Of a stretch of 64,000 bases of DNA, positions 1-8,544 are shown piece by piece. This DNA is from Gemmatimonas aurantiaca. GTDB taxonomy: Bacteria; Gemmatimonadota; Gemmatimonadetes; Gemmatimonadales; Gemmatimonadaceae. Under the pieces are notes generated by a model, which did not search any database, was not told where the DNA came from, and worked only from the letters and a program-made list of their open reading frames with translations. The stretch covers positions 186,001 through 250,000 of the forward strand of contig NZ_JBBCJO010000010.1 of assembly GCF_037190085.1 (NCBI RefSeq), written 5' to 3'. A program made the translations under genes and the position numbers. Numbering within the stretch: the stretch's first letter is position 1; the number at the start of each line of letters is the position of its first letter.

Positions 1-921
1 CCACAACGATGACAGCGCCAGGTAGATCGAGAAGACCGGCAGCAACATCCGCAACGTGGGCACTTCGAAACGTGATGCCCGATCGTGTGCGATGAGGCGC
101 GCGGTCGCGATGCTTCGCAGCAGGGCGACGCCCAGCGTGAGCGTGGCGCCCGCCAACACGAGCGTGCGATCCCCGAACGCTCCGGGCAGGATCGCCACCA
201 GTACCCATCCCGCGGCGATTCCGACCATCCAGGCCCGTCCGTCGGTGCGGCGGGGCGCGATGTAGGCGGCATGCACCGCGCCGATGATCCCGCCGGCCAT
301 GATGGCGATGAGCAGGATCAACCATCGCCGCTGCTCCCCTTCGCTGCCAAGGCCGATCAGCCAGCAGAGGGGAGTCAGGAGATAGATGAGTCCCATGAGC
401 GGCAGTTCGAGCGCAAAACTCTGGACGGCTTCCTCGTCACGGACCATGCCCGCCACGCGGGTGAAGAACCATGCGCCCAGGAAGGCGCCGGCGGTGTTGG
501 TGAGGAGATCCACCAGCGAGGTGTAGCGCGTCGGGGAGAAGAGCTGGATCACCTCGATGGTGGCACTGATGCCGCCGCCCAGCAGCACGACACGGGACCA
601 GTTCAGCGGGGCGCCACGCGGCCGGGTCAGTTGATACACGAAGCCGAAGGGCATGAACATGAGGACGTTCATGATCAGATCCGTGGGATTCCAGATGTCC
701 GTGAGACCGTGAGCGGGGGTGAGCTGAAACCGGAACGGCGCCAGTGTGATGATTCCCATCATCAGCACGAGATACCCGAGGATCGCCCGCCCCAGCCGCA
801 GCGCCGTGAAATCCGCGGTCCGCCGGAGGCGAAAGGGTTCACGGGCCGCACGGCGGGCGTGTTCAGAAGGAACCAGACGTGGGAACGGGGACGATGGCGG
901 GTGTCGCATATGCGCGGGCAT
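1..921 (-). CDS. VanZ-family membrane protein (3' end beyond window)
   Basis: An open frame runs from ATG 921 (second ATG at 909) to the window edge, 307 codons with no stop, so the C terminus is missing. Residues about 40-145 carry the VanZ pattern: a first hydrophobic helix, then a D-L-I-M-N-V-L-M-F-M-P-F-G-F segment, a helix with S-A-T-I-E-V-I-Q, and S-L-V-D-L-L-T-N-T-A-G. At least four further hydrophobic stretches follow. VanZ proteins are polytopic membrane proteins; the founding member gives low teicoplanin resistance, but most relatives have no known role. The first 40 residues are Arg/Pro-rich, so a later start is possible. The family call is firm; the function is unknown. Confidence 0.8.
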   Translation of the reverse strand, partial: MPAHMRHPPSSPFPRLVPSEHARRAAREPFRLRRTADFTALRLGRAILGYLVLMMGIITLAPFRFQLTPAHGLTDIWNPTDLIMNVLMFMPFGFVYQLTRPRGAPLNWSRVVLLGGGISATIEVIQLFSPTRYTSLVDLLTNTAGAFLGAWFFTRVAGMVRDEEAVQSFALELPLMGLIYLLTPLCWLIGLGSEGEQRRWLILLIAIMAGGIIGAVHAAYIAPRRTDGRAWMVGIAAGWVLVAILPGAFGDRTLVLAGATLTLGVALLRSIATARLIAHDRASRFEVPTLRMLLPVFSIYLALSSLW

Positions 922-990
922 GTGCGGAAGAGTATCGACCGGTGCTAGCTTTTGGCGGTCATCTTTTCCCCTTCATGTGTTGAGATCCGC

Positions 991-2274
991 ATGAGATCTG
1001 CCGTCATCGCCGCGACGCTCGTTCTGTCTGCAAGTCTCACCCTCCCGGCATTCTCGCCAGCCTCCCTGATCGCGCAGCGTGCGGGTGCGCCGCGACAGAC
1101 CGCCGGGCGTGGGGCGCCCGCCTACGTTCCGCCGGCTGGCAGTTGGGAGCGTCGTTCCCCGGGTGCGGTGGGACTCGATTCGGCGCGACTGGCCGATGCG
1201 GTGGCCTTTGCGGTCAGCAAGGAAAGCCGCACGCCGCGCGATCTCGAACTCAATCACTACGCCACCTTCGGCCGTGAGCCGCTCGGCGATCCCATCGGCC
1301 CCCTGCCGCCGCGGGGGGGAGCCACCGGCATCATCGTGAAGAACGGCTACGTGGTGGCCACCTGGGGCGATCCCGACGCGCAGGAAATCACGAACAGCGT
1401 CACGAAGAGCTTCGTGAGCACCGTGGTGGGGCTGGCCGTCGACGCCGGCAAGATCCGCAGTGTTCACGACACGGTCGCGAAGTACGTGCCACCCATCGTG
1501 CGGGCCCGTCCCAACGGTATCGGATATGCCCGCGATTGGCCGGGCACCGATCGGCTGCTCACCCCATTCGATTCTCCGCACAACCGGCGTATCACCTGGG
1601 ATCATCTGCTCCGTCAGGTGAGTGACTGGGAAGGCACGCTGTGGGGCAAGCCGGAATGGGCCGACCGACCGGCGCAGAATTCCGCCACCTGGACGACACG
1701 TCCGCGTGAAGAGCCGGGCCGTGTCTACGAGTACAACGACACGCGGGTGAATGTGCTGGCCCTGGCCGCGCTGCAGGTATGGCGCCGTCCGCTGCCCGAG
1801 GTGCTGAAGGAACGGATCATGGATCCGATCGGGGCGTCGGACACCTGGCGCTGGTACGGCTATGACAATTCGTGGATCGTGCTGGACGGCCGGGAAGTGC
1901 AGAGCGTGAGCGGTGGTGGCCATTGGGGCGGCGGCATGATCATCAATGCGTGGGACATGGCCCGCTTCGGCCTGCTCACCCTGCGCCGCGGCCAATGGGG
2001 CGATCGTCAGTTGCTCAGCGATGCGTGGGTCACCCAGGCCCTCACACCGACGCCGGCGCAGAAGACGTACGGGTACATGAACTGGTTCGTGAACCCCGAT
2101 CGTTCGTATCTCTCCGCCGCGCCCCCAGAGGCATTCGTGCACGTGGGAGCCGGCAACAACTACATCTACGTGGATCCGGTGAACGATCTCGTCGCGGTCG
2201 TCCGCTGGATGGACAGCAACGGCAGCCTCAATCAGTTCATCGAGAAACTGCTGGCGTCGCAGAGTCGGCGATGA
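991..2274 (+). CDS. secreted serine hydrolase, beta-lactamase/PBP-like fold
   Basis: The 427-residue protein starts at ATG 991, which gives a clean signal peptide (hydrophobic core, probable cleavage after A-S-L-I-A-Q). A TTG at 952 would place 13 extra residues before it. The active-site pattern of the class C beta-lactamase / DD-peptidase-like family is present: S136-V-T-K139 (Ser nucleophile and Lys), Y248-N-D in place of YxN, and H-V-G-A-G near the C terminus in place of KTG. Such proteins are often esterases or peptidases rather than true beta-lactamases, so the substrate is open. The stop overlaps the ATG of the next gene by the ATGA tetranucleotide, so the two are probably cotranscribed. 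Confidence 0.85.
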   Translation: MRSAVIAATLVLSASLTLPAFSPASLIAQRAGAPRQTAGRGAPAYVPPAGSWERRSPGAVGLDSARLADAVAFAVSKESRTPRDLELNHYATFGREPLGDPIGPLPPRGGATGIIVKNGYVVATWGDPDAQEITNSVTKSFVSTVVGLAVDAGKIRSVHDTVAKYVPPIVRARPNGIGYARDWPGTDRLLTPFDSPHNRRITWDHLLRQVSDWEGTLWGKPEWADRPAQNSATWTTRPREEPGRVYEYNDTRVNVLALAALQVWRRPLPEVLKERIMDPIGASDTWRWYGYDNSWIVLDGREVQSVSGGGHWGGGMIINAWDMARFGLLTLRRGQWGDRQLLSDAWVTQALTPTPAQKTYGYMNWFVNPDRSYLSAAPPEAFVHVGAGNNYIYVDPVNDLVAVVRWMDSNGSLNQFIEKLLASQSRR

Positions 2275-2936
2275 GCAACCGTTCGAGCATGCCGGACCGG
2301 CGGGCAGGTCCCCGGGAGGAGCTGGCCAATGCCCTCACGCATGGCGCGGGGCTGCTCGCGAGCATGATCGGTTTGCCCTTCCTCGTGATTGCGGCGGCCG
2401 CACGCGGGGAGCGCGCCGCACTCGTTGGCGCCAGTGTATTCGGAGCCGCTCTGATCGCGCTGTATGCCGCCAGCACGGCGTACCACGCCGTCTCGATGCC
2501 GACGCTCAAGCGGCGTCTGCGTGTGCTCGATCATGCGGCCATCTATCTGCTGATCGCCGGTACCTACACACCGTTCACCCTGGGGGTGTTGCGCGGCACG
2601 TGGGGGTGGACGCTCTTCGGTATCGTGTGGACACTGGCGGCCATCGGGGTGTTGTTCAAGGTCATCGTGGGGAGCGGCCGCTTCGCCAGGGTGTCGACGT
2701 TCATCTACATCGCGATGGGCTGGCTGATCATCGTCGCCATCAAGCCTCTCGTGCTGTCCATTGCCTCGGGGGGACTGGCGCTGCTCGTGGCCGGCGGGCT
2801 GCTCTACACGGTCGGAGTGGTGTTCTACGTGGACAAGCGGCGTGCGTGGACCCATCCGGTGTGGCACCTGTTCGTGCTCGGCGGGAGCGTGTGCCACTAC
2901 TTCGCGGTGCTCAACTACGCGGCTTCCACCCGCTGA
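2271..2936 (+). CDS. hemolysin III / YqfA-type membrane protein (PAQR superfamily)
   Basis: A 221-residue protein with seven hydrophobic segments. Family hallmarks are visible in order: E-L-A-N-A-L-T-H-G-A-G at the N terminus, S-T-A-Y-H-A after the second helix, D-H-A-A-I-Y-L-L-I-A-G-T-Y-T-P-F, and the terminal H-P-V-W-H-L-F-V with a later C-H-Y. The His/Asp/Ser set is the predicted metal site of the CREST/PAQR hydrolase superfamily. Bacterial HlyIII proteins act in the inner membrane; their physiological substrate is not settled. ATG 2271 overlaps the preceding stop. A longer in-frame extension upstream lies inside the serine hydrolase gene and is not used. Confidence 0.88.
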   Translation: MSNRSSMPDRRAGPREELANALTHGAGLLASMIGLPFLVIAAAARGERAALVGASVFGAALIALYAASTAYHAVSMPTLKRRLRVLDHAAIYLLIAGTYTPFTLGVLRGTWGWTLFGIVWTLAAIGVLFKVIVGSGRFARVSTFIYIAMGWLIIVAIKPLVLSIASGGLALLVAGGLLYTVGVVFYVDKRRAWTHPVWHLFVLGGSVCHYFAVLNYAASTR

Positions 2937-2972
2937 CACGCCGACGTTCTCCAAGGGATCGACCGCCGCATC

Positions 2973-3881
2973 ATGGCATCCAGCCTGCTGATTCTTCTCG
3001 ACGACATCACGTCGATGCTCGACGATGTCGCCTTGCTCACCAAAGTGGCCGCCAAGAAGACATCGGGTGTGATGGGCGACGATCTCGCCCTCAATGCCGA
3101 GCAGGCGTCCGGTGTGCGCGTGGACCGTGAACTGCCCGTGGTGTGGGCGGTGGCCAAGGGATCGCTGCTGAACAAGGCCATCCTGGTGCCGGTGGCGCTC
3201 GTCATCAGTGCCTTCGCTTCGTGGGCGGTGATGCCGCTGATGATGCTCGGCGGTCTGTTCCTCTGTTATGAAGGCGTGGAGAAAGTGCTCCACAAGGTGC
3301 TGCACCCGGCGCTTCCGCACGATGCCGGACCTGCTGCGCATGCCACCGCAGATTCCGTGGTGACGCATCCCGCACTCACGGATGCGCAGCGCCTGGCGGT
3401 CGAAACAGACAAGATCAAGGGCGCCATCCGTACCGATTTTGTGCTGTCGGCCGAGATCATCGTGATTGCATTGGGCACGATGAGTACCGCACCGATCGTC
3501 ACGCAGATCGGCGCGCTGAGCCTGGTCAGTGTGGCCGCCACCGTGTTCGTGTACGGGCTCGTGGCCGGCATCGTGAAACTGGACGATCTGGGGCTCGCGC
3601 TGCATGAACGCGGACGCGCCATCGGCGGCCTGATCCTCCGGGCCGCGCCCTGGCTCATGAAGAGTCTGTCGATTCTCGGCACGGCGGCCATGTTCACGGT
3701 GGGCGGTGGGATCATCGCGCACGGAGTGCATGGCATCGATGTCGTGCTGGACCGGTGGGCACATGCGGCCGGATCGTTCGCGGGCGTCGGCAAGATGTTG
3801 CTCGACGCCGCGCTCGGCATCGTGGCCGGCGCTGTGCTCGTGGCACTCTCCCTGCTCGTGAAAAAACTGCGAAGCCGGTAG
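2973..3881 (+). CDS. DUF808 family inner-membrane protein (YedI-like)
   Basis: 302 residues. The N-terminal signature (S-L-L-I-L-L-D-D-I-T, then a D-D-V-A-L-L-T-K-V-A-A-K-K-T-S-G-V segment and D-D-L-A-L-N-A-E-Q-A-S-G-V) is characteristic of DUF808 / YedI. About six or seven hydrophobic helices follow, and the protein ends in basic residues (K-K-L-R-S-R). The family is widespread and conserved but has no established function. The gene lies 36 nt after the HlyIII gene on the same strand, so cotranscription is possible, and it converges with the DUF481 gene on the other side. Confidence 0.88.
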   Translation: MASSLLILLDDITSMLDDVALLTKVAAKKTSGVMGDDLALNAEQASGVRVDRELPVVWAVAKGSLLNKAILVPVALVISAFASWAVMPLMMLGGLFLCYEGVEKVLHKVLHPALPHDAGPAAHATADSVVTHPALTDAQRLAVETDKIKGAIRTDFVLSAEIIVIALGTMSTAPIVTQIGALSLVSVAATVFVYGLVAGIVKLDDLGLALHERGRAIGGLILRAAPWLMKSLSILGTAAMFTVGGGIIAHGVHGIDVVLDRWAHAAGSFAGVGKMLLDAALGIVAGAVLVALSLLVKKLRSR

Positions 3882-3907
3882 CCCCACCATGAGGGGCCAC
3901 CGGCTTC
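3871..3907. terminator. hairpin overlapping the DUF808 stop codon
   Basis: GAAGCCGGT (3871-3879) pairs with ACCGGCTTC (3899-3907), and inside it GCCCC (3881-3885) pairs with GGGGC (3893-3897). It lies between convergent genes and could end transcription from either side, but no strong T tract follows. Confidence 0.5.
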
Positions 3908-3963
3908 GTTCGGTCGCGGCAGAATTGTCACGACAACAGGCAGACGAACATGCCGCATGAAAA

Positions 3964-4719
3964 TCAGAACGAGATCGTGATCCCGCTGGAGAAGAACGTA
4001 TCGGTGGTCTTGAGCGGCACGTTCTCGCGGATCGGCGGCGAGTTGTTGTACCGCACCAGATACGACAGCTTGAGTCCCAGGCGACGCGACAGGGGCGCCA
4101 CGAGCGCACTCTCGGAGTTCACGAGATAGGCATCGCTGTCGGAAAGATTGGGCAGGAACTCACCCGTCTGCTGGAAATACGCCAGCTCGGTGAACAGGTG
4201 CTTGTAATCGAGCCCGAGACGCGCCGCCGGGAACTGCCGCTTGGCCGTGGCGGTGGACCCCTTCGTGAGCTGCTGCTGGAAGAGTGAACCACCGGCCTGC
4301 AGGGAGAGCAGATCGCGCTTGGAAACGATGGCCTTCCAGTCGAGACCGAAGCCTTCTTCGAAGCGACTCGCGATCCCCTGCAACACGTTCCGGTCGAAAC
4401 GGGTGACGGCATACACACCGAGGCGCTCCATGATGGACCGCTCGGCCCGCAACCCGCCGTTCCAGAAGTTGGCGTTCACCTTGTGATCGGCTTCGCCGTA
4501 GAAGAACGCCAGATCTTCTCCAAGGGTCCAACCACGCGCCGTATACTTGAGCTTGTTGCCGAGATTGGTGGTGGTCGCGTTGGCGTTCCCGCTCGTCTGC
4601 GTGAAACCGGCAGTGCCCGAGAACTCGAGATTCTTCTTGGGCAGAGCGTCCTGCGCTTCGAGCGCATGGATCGCGGTGAAGACGGCCGCTGCCGCGGTGA
4701 GAAGGCGTGTGCGCATCAT
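3964..4719 (-). CDS. DUF481 outer-membrane beta-barrel protein, copy 2
   Basis: 251 residues. ATG 4719 (or ATG 4716 directly after it) gives a signal peptide ending near A-L-E-A-Q. The mature part alternates polar and hydrophobic residues as a beta-barrel does and ends in the aromatic outer-membrane signature (I-T-I-S-F). The order G-x-T-Q-T-S-G-N-A-N, K-L-K-Y, F-Y-G-E, N-F-W-N-G-G-L is typical of DUF481 / YdiY-like proteins, some of which respond to salt or acid stress. The gene is a tandem paralogue of the one upstream, and its ATG overlaps that gene's stop (ATGA), so translation is probably coupled. The barrel role is inferred from sequence pattern. Confidence 0.8.
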   Translation of the reverse strand: MMRTRLLTAAAAVFTAIHALEAQDALPKKNLEFSGTAGFTQTSGNANATTTNLGNKLKYTARGWTLGEDLAFFYGEADHKVNANFWNGGLRAERSIMERLGVYAVTRFDRNVLQGIASRFEEGFGLDWKAIVSKRDLLSLQAGGSLFQQQLTKGSTATAKRQFPAARLGLDYKHLFTELAYFQQTGEFLPNLSDSDAYLVNSESALVAPLSRRLGLKLSYLVRYNNSPPIRENVPLKTTDTFFSSGITISF

Positions 4720-5570
4720 CGGAAAGTGAGGGTGAGTCCCGACGAGAAAAACATGTCGGTGGTGCGAAGCTGCTGATCGTTGCGGACCGGTGGTTCCGAA
4801 TTGTAGCGGATCACGTACCCGACCTTCAGCCCCACGTTCCTCGAAATCGGCGCCACGATCGTGCTCTCGGTATTCACGAAGTAGGCCGTGGCCGTGTCCC
4901 CGACGGCCGGCAGATACTCGGCCGTATGCTGCAGAAACGCGAGCTTGTTGAAGCGATAGCGGTAGTCGACGGCGGCGCGGGCGGCGGGAAACGCGCGGGA
5001 GACCTTGGCGGTCACACCGGGCAGGAGATCCTGCGAGAACAACGAACCGCCGACGGCCACGTTCAGCTTGTTGTGGCTGTCGTCGAAGGCGAGCACGTTG
5101 ATGCCGATGCCTTGCTGAAAACGGTTGGCCACCCCCTGCGGTACGTTGCGATCGTAACGCGAGGCCATGAAGAGCGCCACCCTGTTCATCAGCGTCCGAT
5201 CTCCGCGGATACCGCCGTTCCAGAAGTTCGTGCTGACCTTGTCGTTCGCTTCTCCGTACATGAACGCCAGGTCCTGCCTGACGATCCATCCCGCCGCGCG
5301 ATAGGTCAGCGTATTGCCAACATTGATGTTGCGGGCCGTCGCATTGCCCTGCGTTTGTGCGTAGCCCATCGAAGCGGTGAAATCGACGGCTTTTTTCTTC
5401 GCGGGCACCGGCGAGGATGGCTTGCCGTCCTTCGATGTCTGCATGGTCGTGGTCGGACTACCCGTGCTGACTCCTGCCGTACTCTGGGCGTCCAGATGCC
5501 CCGAAGCGCCAGGCCAGGCTCCGACCAACAGCATGCTCACCAGCAATGCACGAGAGAAACGAAACGGCAT
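4716..5570 (-). CDS. DUF481 outer-membrane beta-barrel protein, copy 1
   Basis: 284 residues from ATG 5570, chosen because it begins directly with a signal peptide (basic start, hydrophobic core, A-Q near residue 29). A frame open to 5639 would add 23 residues in front. After a Ser/Thr/Lys-rich linker the barrel repeats the motifs of copy 2: M-G-Y-A-Q-T-Q-G-N, F-M-Y-G-E, T-N-F-W-N-G-G-I, R-Y-D-R-N-V-x-Q-G-V-A-N-R, and a terminal L-T-L-T-F-R. Motif order and length agree throughout, which points to an old tandem duplication. No cargo or ligand can be inferred. Confidence 0.8.
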   Translation of the reverse strand: MPFRFSRALLVSMLLVGAWPGASGHLDAQSTAGVSTGSPTTTMQTSKDGKPSSPVPAKKKAVDFTASMGYAQTQGNATARNINVGNTLTYRAAGWIVRQDLAFMYGEANDKVSTNFWNGGIRGDRTLMNRVALFMASRYDRNVPQGVANRFQQGIGINVLAFDDSHNKLNVAVGGSLFSQDLLPGVTAKVSRAFPAARAAVDYRYRFNKLAFLQHTAEYLPAVGDTATAYFVNTESTIVAPISRNVGLKVGYVIRYNSEPPVRNDQQLRTTDMFFSSGLTLTFR

Positions 5571-5651
5571 ATCGCAGCAGGAGAAGTGACGTGACACCGG
5601 GCAGGGCGACCTGAGTAGTCGCACCTGCGCCGATGTCACATCTGAATCGGG

Positions 5652-6557
5652 TTACGGTTTGATGAACGTGCCTTCCCGAAGTTCCCGCATCGCGGTCTGC
5701 AGTTCGGTCTGGGTGTTCATCACGATCGGACCATACCAGGCCACCGGTTCCTTGATGGGAGCACCGCTGACGAGCAGGAAGCGGATCCCTGCGTCGCCGG
5801 CGCGCACCACGACCTCGTCACCGGTATCGAAGAGCACCAACGAGCGGTTGCCCGACAGGTCCCGAACGAGATCATCGTCGTCGCCGGCCGTGCGCTCGGT
5901 GAGCACCCCCATATTGTCCGAGGCGTGCCGGAAGGTTCCGCTTCCCTCGAAAATGTAGGCAAATGTGCTGCGATAGGCGTCGACCGGGAGCGTCTTCTTC
6001 ACACCCGCCGGCACGGACACATCGAGATAACAGGGGTTGGCGGCGATGCCATCCACGGGGCCGCGCCTGCCCCAGAATTCACCGGAGATGATGCGCACGA
6101 TCGTGCCGTCGTCGTCGGTGATTTCGACGATGTCGCCGGACTTCACATCCTGGTACCGCGGGGCCGTCATCTTGAGTGCGGACGGCAGATTGGCCCAGAG
6201 CTGGAAGCCGTGCATGCGACCCTGCGGATCGCCCATCGGCATTTCATGGTGCACGATGCCGCTGCCCGCCGTCATCCACTGCACGTCGCCGGCGCCCAGC
6301 AGACCACGATTCCCCAGCGAATCGGCGTGCTCGACGTTGCCGGCCAGCACATAGGTGATGGTTTCGATGCCCCGGTGCGGATGCCACGGGAAACCCGCCT
6401 GATACTGCTTCGGCACGTCGTTCCGGAAATCGTCGAACAGCAGGAATGGATCGGTCTCGCTGGTATTGCCGAAACCGAAGGCGCGGTGCAGGTGCACACC
6501 CGCCCCTTCCATGGTGGGCTGGGCCGTGACGATACGTTTGACGGGACGAATGGACAT
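5652..6557 (-). CDS. pirin family protein (quercetin 2,3-dioxygenase-like bicupin)
   Basis: 301 residues, the usual length for pirins. The N-terminal cupin holds the metal set H59, H61 (F-P-W-H-P-H-R-G-I-E-T-I-T-Y-V), H103 and E105 (V-H-H-E-M-P), matching the His/His/His/Glu iron site of human pirin and bacterial YhhW. The C-terminal cupin lacks a metal site, as is usual. Some bacterial pirins have quercetin dioxygenase activity and others regulate metabolic enzymes, so the biological role is uncertain. GGAG lies 7 nt before ATG 6557. A palindrome and a repeated TGAGGTA sit just upstream. Confidence 0.9.
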   Translation of the reverse strand: MSIRPVKRIVTAQPTMEGAGVHLHRAFGFGNTSETDPFLLFDDFRNDVPKQYQAGFPWHPHRGIETITYVLAGNVEHADSLGNRGLLGAGDVQWMTAGSGIVHHEMPMGDPQGRMHGFQLWANLPSALKMTAPRYQDVKSGDIVEITDDDGTIVRIISGEFWGRRGPVDGIAANPCYLDVSVPAGVKKTLPVDAYRSTFAYIFEGSGTFRHASDNMGVLTERTAGDDDDLVRDLSGNRSLVLFDTGDEVVVRAGDAGIRFLLVSGAPIKEPVAWYGPIVMNTQTELQTAMRELREGTFIKP

Positions 6558-6572
6558 AGGAGTGCTCCGAAT

Positions 6573-6607
6573 TGAGGTATCGGTGAATATATCTCAGTTC
6601 TGAGGTA
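6573..6607. promoter_or_regulatory. palindrome and repeated TGAGGTA in the pirin promoter
   Basis: CTCAG-TT-CTGAG (6593-6604) is a perfect inverted repeat. TGAGGTA occurs at 6573-6579 and again at 6601-6607. The segment is AT-richer than its surroundings and ends 15-50 nt upstream of the pirin start. It looks like an operator; no regulator gene is adjacent. Confidence 0.45.
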
Positions 6608-6627
6608 AATGCAATATCCTGATTGGA

Positions 6628-8532
6628 TCAGACGTCGGGAATGCCGACGGCGGCCGGGTTGGTACGCGGCAAGGCCGGGGCGTGCGCCGGCGGGGTGGGG
6701 TTCTCACCGAAGATGTCGAATGCCCGCATGCTGACGTCGGTGGCCGACAGGGCGGCCGCGAGTTCACCCTCCGCCTTGCGCAGGCCCCAGCGGTACAGAG
6801 GCGCCACGCTCGCCAGGGTGAGGCCGGCAAACAGGACGGCCCCTCCCAATGCCGGTCCCGCGAGTGCCGCGCCGGCGAGTGCGATGGCCTTCTTGCCCAC
6901 GGCGAGCCCCAGGGCGCCTCCCGCCACCGAACTGCCGCTGGCCATCGCGAGCCAGCTCAGCACGTTGGCCATCACGCCATGGCGCAGGTCGATGGTCATG
7001 GTGACTTCGCATCGACGGGAGTCGCCCGGCAGGGCACTCAGCGAGACGCGGACCTGCGGGACGTAGACCCCGTACCGGGTCCAGGTCCACTTGTAGTTGA
7101 TATCGCTGCTCAATGCCGGCAGGTCGAACACGAGCACACCGCCATCGAGTGGATGTCCACCCAGCGTATCGCGCAGGGTGAGCGACCAGGGTGGCCCCTG
7201 CAGGGTGCGGCCAAGGGCCTGGAGCGCGGTGCGTGGCGGCGCGTGAAAGATCCGTGAGACGGAGAGGGTGCGTTGTGCCGTGCCAAGCAGGCGGGTGGCC
7301 AGCCGATCGCGTCGCGGCGACACCGTGGGCGCCAGTGCCTGCCCCGTTGGCCTGGCGCGCAGTTCGTCCAGCGCGAGGGCCACGAAACGCTGTGATATGC
7401 CAGCTTCCACCGCGGCGGCTTCCACATCGCGCAGGCGGTAGGCATCGGTGGGTGTGACCGCACCGTTGTCGGCCGGTGGCCTCTGTCCGTCCACTGATCC
7501 GTCGCGCGATCCATCGTGGGGCGCCGTCAGCGCCCGCGTGTCGTTGACGCGCATACGCGATTCCAGGCGAGCGGCCGCCTCCGCCTGCAGTTCGGCGGCG
7601 CGACGCCACACGGCCATCGCATCGTCGCTCGACAGCGCTGTCTGTCCACCGGCGTCGCGTCCATCGTGCTCGAGGTGTTCCAGGGCTTTGCCGAGTGCGT
7701 CGGCGAGCTCCTCGCCCGTCGCGAACCGATCGCCGGGATGTTTGCGCAGACAGCGGTCGATCACGCTCGCTAGCGCGGCCGGCACGTCGGGCGCGACCGA
7801 GCGCAGGGTGGGTGGCTCTCTGGTCGCATGCGCCACGAGAATGGCCTGCGGTGACGCGCCTTCGAAGGGCAGGCGTCCACTCAGGGCGAAGAAGCCGATG
7901 CAGCCGAGGGCATAGAGATCGCTGCGTCCATCGAGGGCATCTCCGCCGGCCTGCTCGGGGCTCATGTAGTGCACCGTCCCGAGTACGTAACCGTCCTGTG
8001 TGAGCGCCGGATTGAAATCGGCCCGGGCGATCCCGAAATCGGTGACGATCGCCCGCCCGCTCGCGCGTTCGAGCAGAATGTTGTCGGGCTTCACGTCGCG
8101 GTGGACGATGCCCCGGGCATGCGCGTAGGCGAGCGCCCAGGCCACTTCGCGCAGCACGCGCACCACATCGGCCGGGGGCAGGGCTCCGCGGTCGCGAATG
8201 CGTTCGCCAAGCGACTCGCCTTCCACGAATCCCATGGCGAAGAAGGCATACCCGCCCAGTTCGTCGGCCCGGTAGACGGGCACGATGTTGGGATGGGAGA
8301 GCTGCGCGGCCATGCGGGCTTCACGCAGGAAGCGTTCGCGTGTTTCGCCGTGTTCGGCCAGATGGGGCGGCAGCACCTTCAGCGCCACCGCCCGATCGAG
8401 TCGTTCGTCGCGGGCAAGCAGCACGATACCCATGCCGCCGCGCCCCAGTTCGCGTTGAATGGCATACTGACCGCGCAGGGCGAGGCGCAGCGCAGCCAGT
8501 TCGGCGGGCGGAATCTCGGATGATGTGGCCAT
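6628..8532 (-). CDS. Ser/Thr protein kinase with unusual C-terminal region
   Basis: 634 residues. Residues about 20-285 form a Hanks-type kinase: glycine loop G-R-G-G-M-G at 30-35, K52 in A-V-A-L-K, H145-R-D147-V-K-P-D-N, D165-F-G and G-T-V-H-Y-M-S-P-E-Q. All catalytic residues are present, so the enzyme should be active. Residues about 370-400 hold a helical segment (L-R-D-V-E-A-A-A-V-E-A-G-I). After it comes a mixed alpha/beta stretch of about 120 residues, then a long Ala/Gly/Leu-rich hydrophobic region near 550-600. It lacks the single central membrane helix with PASTA or WD repeats common in such kinases. The substrate is unknown. Confidence 0.88.
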   Translation of the reverse strand: MATSSEIPPAELAALRLALRGQYAIQRELGRGGMGIVLLARDERLDRAVALKVLPPHLAEHGETRERFLREARMAAQLSHPNIVPVYRADELGGYAFFAMGFVEGESLGERIRDRGALPPADVVRVLREVAWALAYAHARGIVHRDVKPDNILLERASGRAIVTDFGIARADFNPALTQDGYVLGTVHYMSPEQAGGDALDGRSDLYALGCIGFFALSGRLPFEGASPQAILVAHATREPPTLRSVAPDVPAALASVIDRCLRKHPGDRFATGEELADALGKALEHLEHDGRDAGGQTALSSDDAMAVWRRAAELQAEAAARLESRMRVNDTRALTAPHDGSRDGSVDGQRPPADNGAVTPTDAYRLRDVEAAAVEAGISQRFVALALDELRARPTGQALAPTVSPRRDRLATRLLGTAQRTLSVSRIFHAPPRTALQALGRTLQGPPWSLTLRDTLGGHPLDGGVLVFDLPALSSDINYKWTWTRYGVYVPQVRVSLSALPGDSRRCEVTMTIDLRHGVMANVLSWLAMASGSSVAGGALGLAVGKKAIALAGAALAGPALGGAVLFAGLTLASVAPLYRWGLRKAEGELAAALSATDVSMRAFDIFGENPTPPAHAPALPRTNPAAVGIPDV

Positions 8533-8544
8533 GCGTGCCTAAAC

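Noticed and set aside
85..948. 287-codon plus-strand frame at the left edge
   Set aside because: The minus strand has the VanZ pattern with membrane helices across the same region; the plus-strand translation is low-complexity.
952..990. TTG start for the serine hydrolase
   Set aside because: It adds 13 residues before a good signal peptide that starts at ATG 991.
991..2274. Calling the serine hydrolase an antibiotic-resistance beta-lactamase
   Set aside because: The SxxK motif is shared with esterases and peptidases, and the third motif is His-based rather than KTG.
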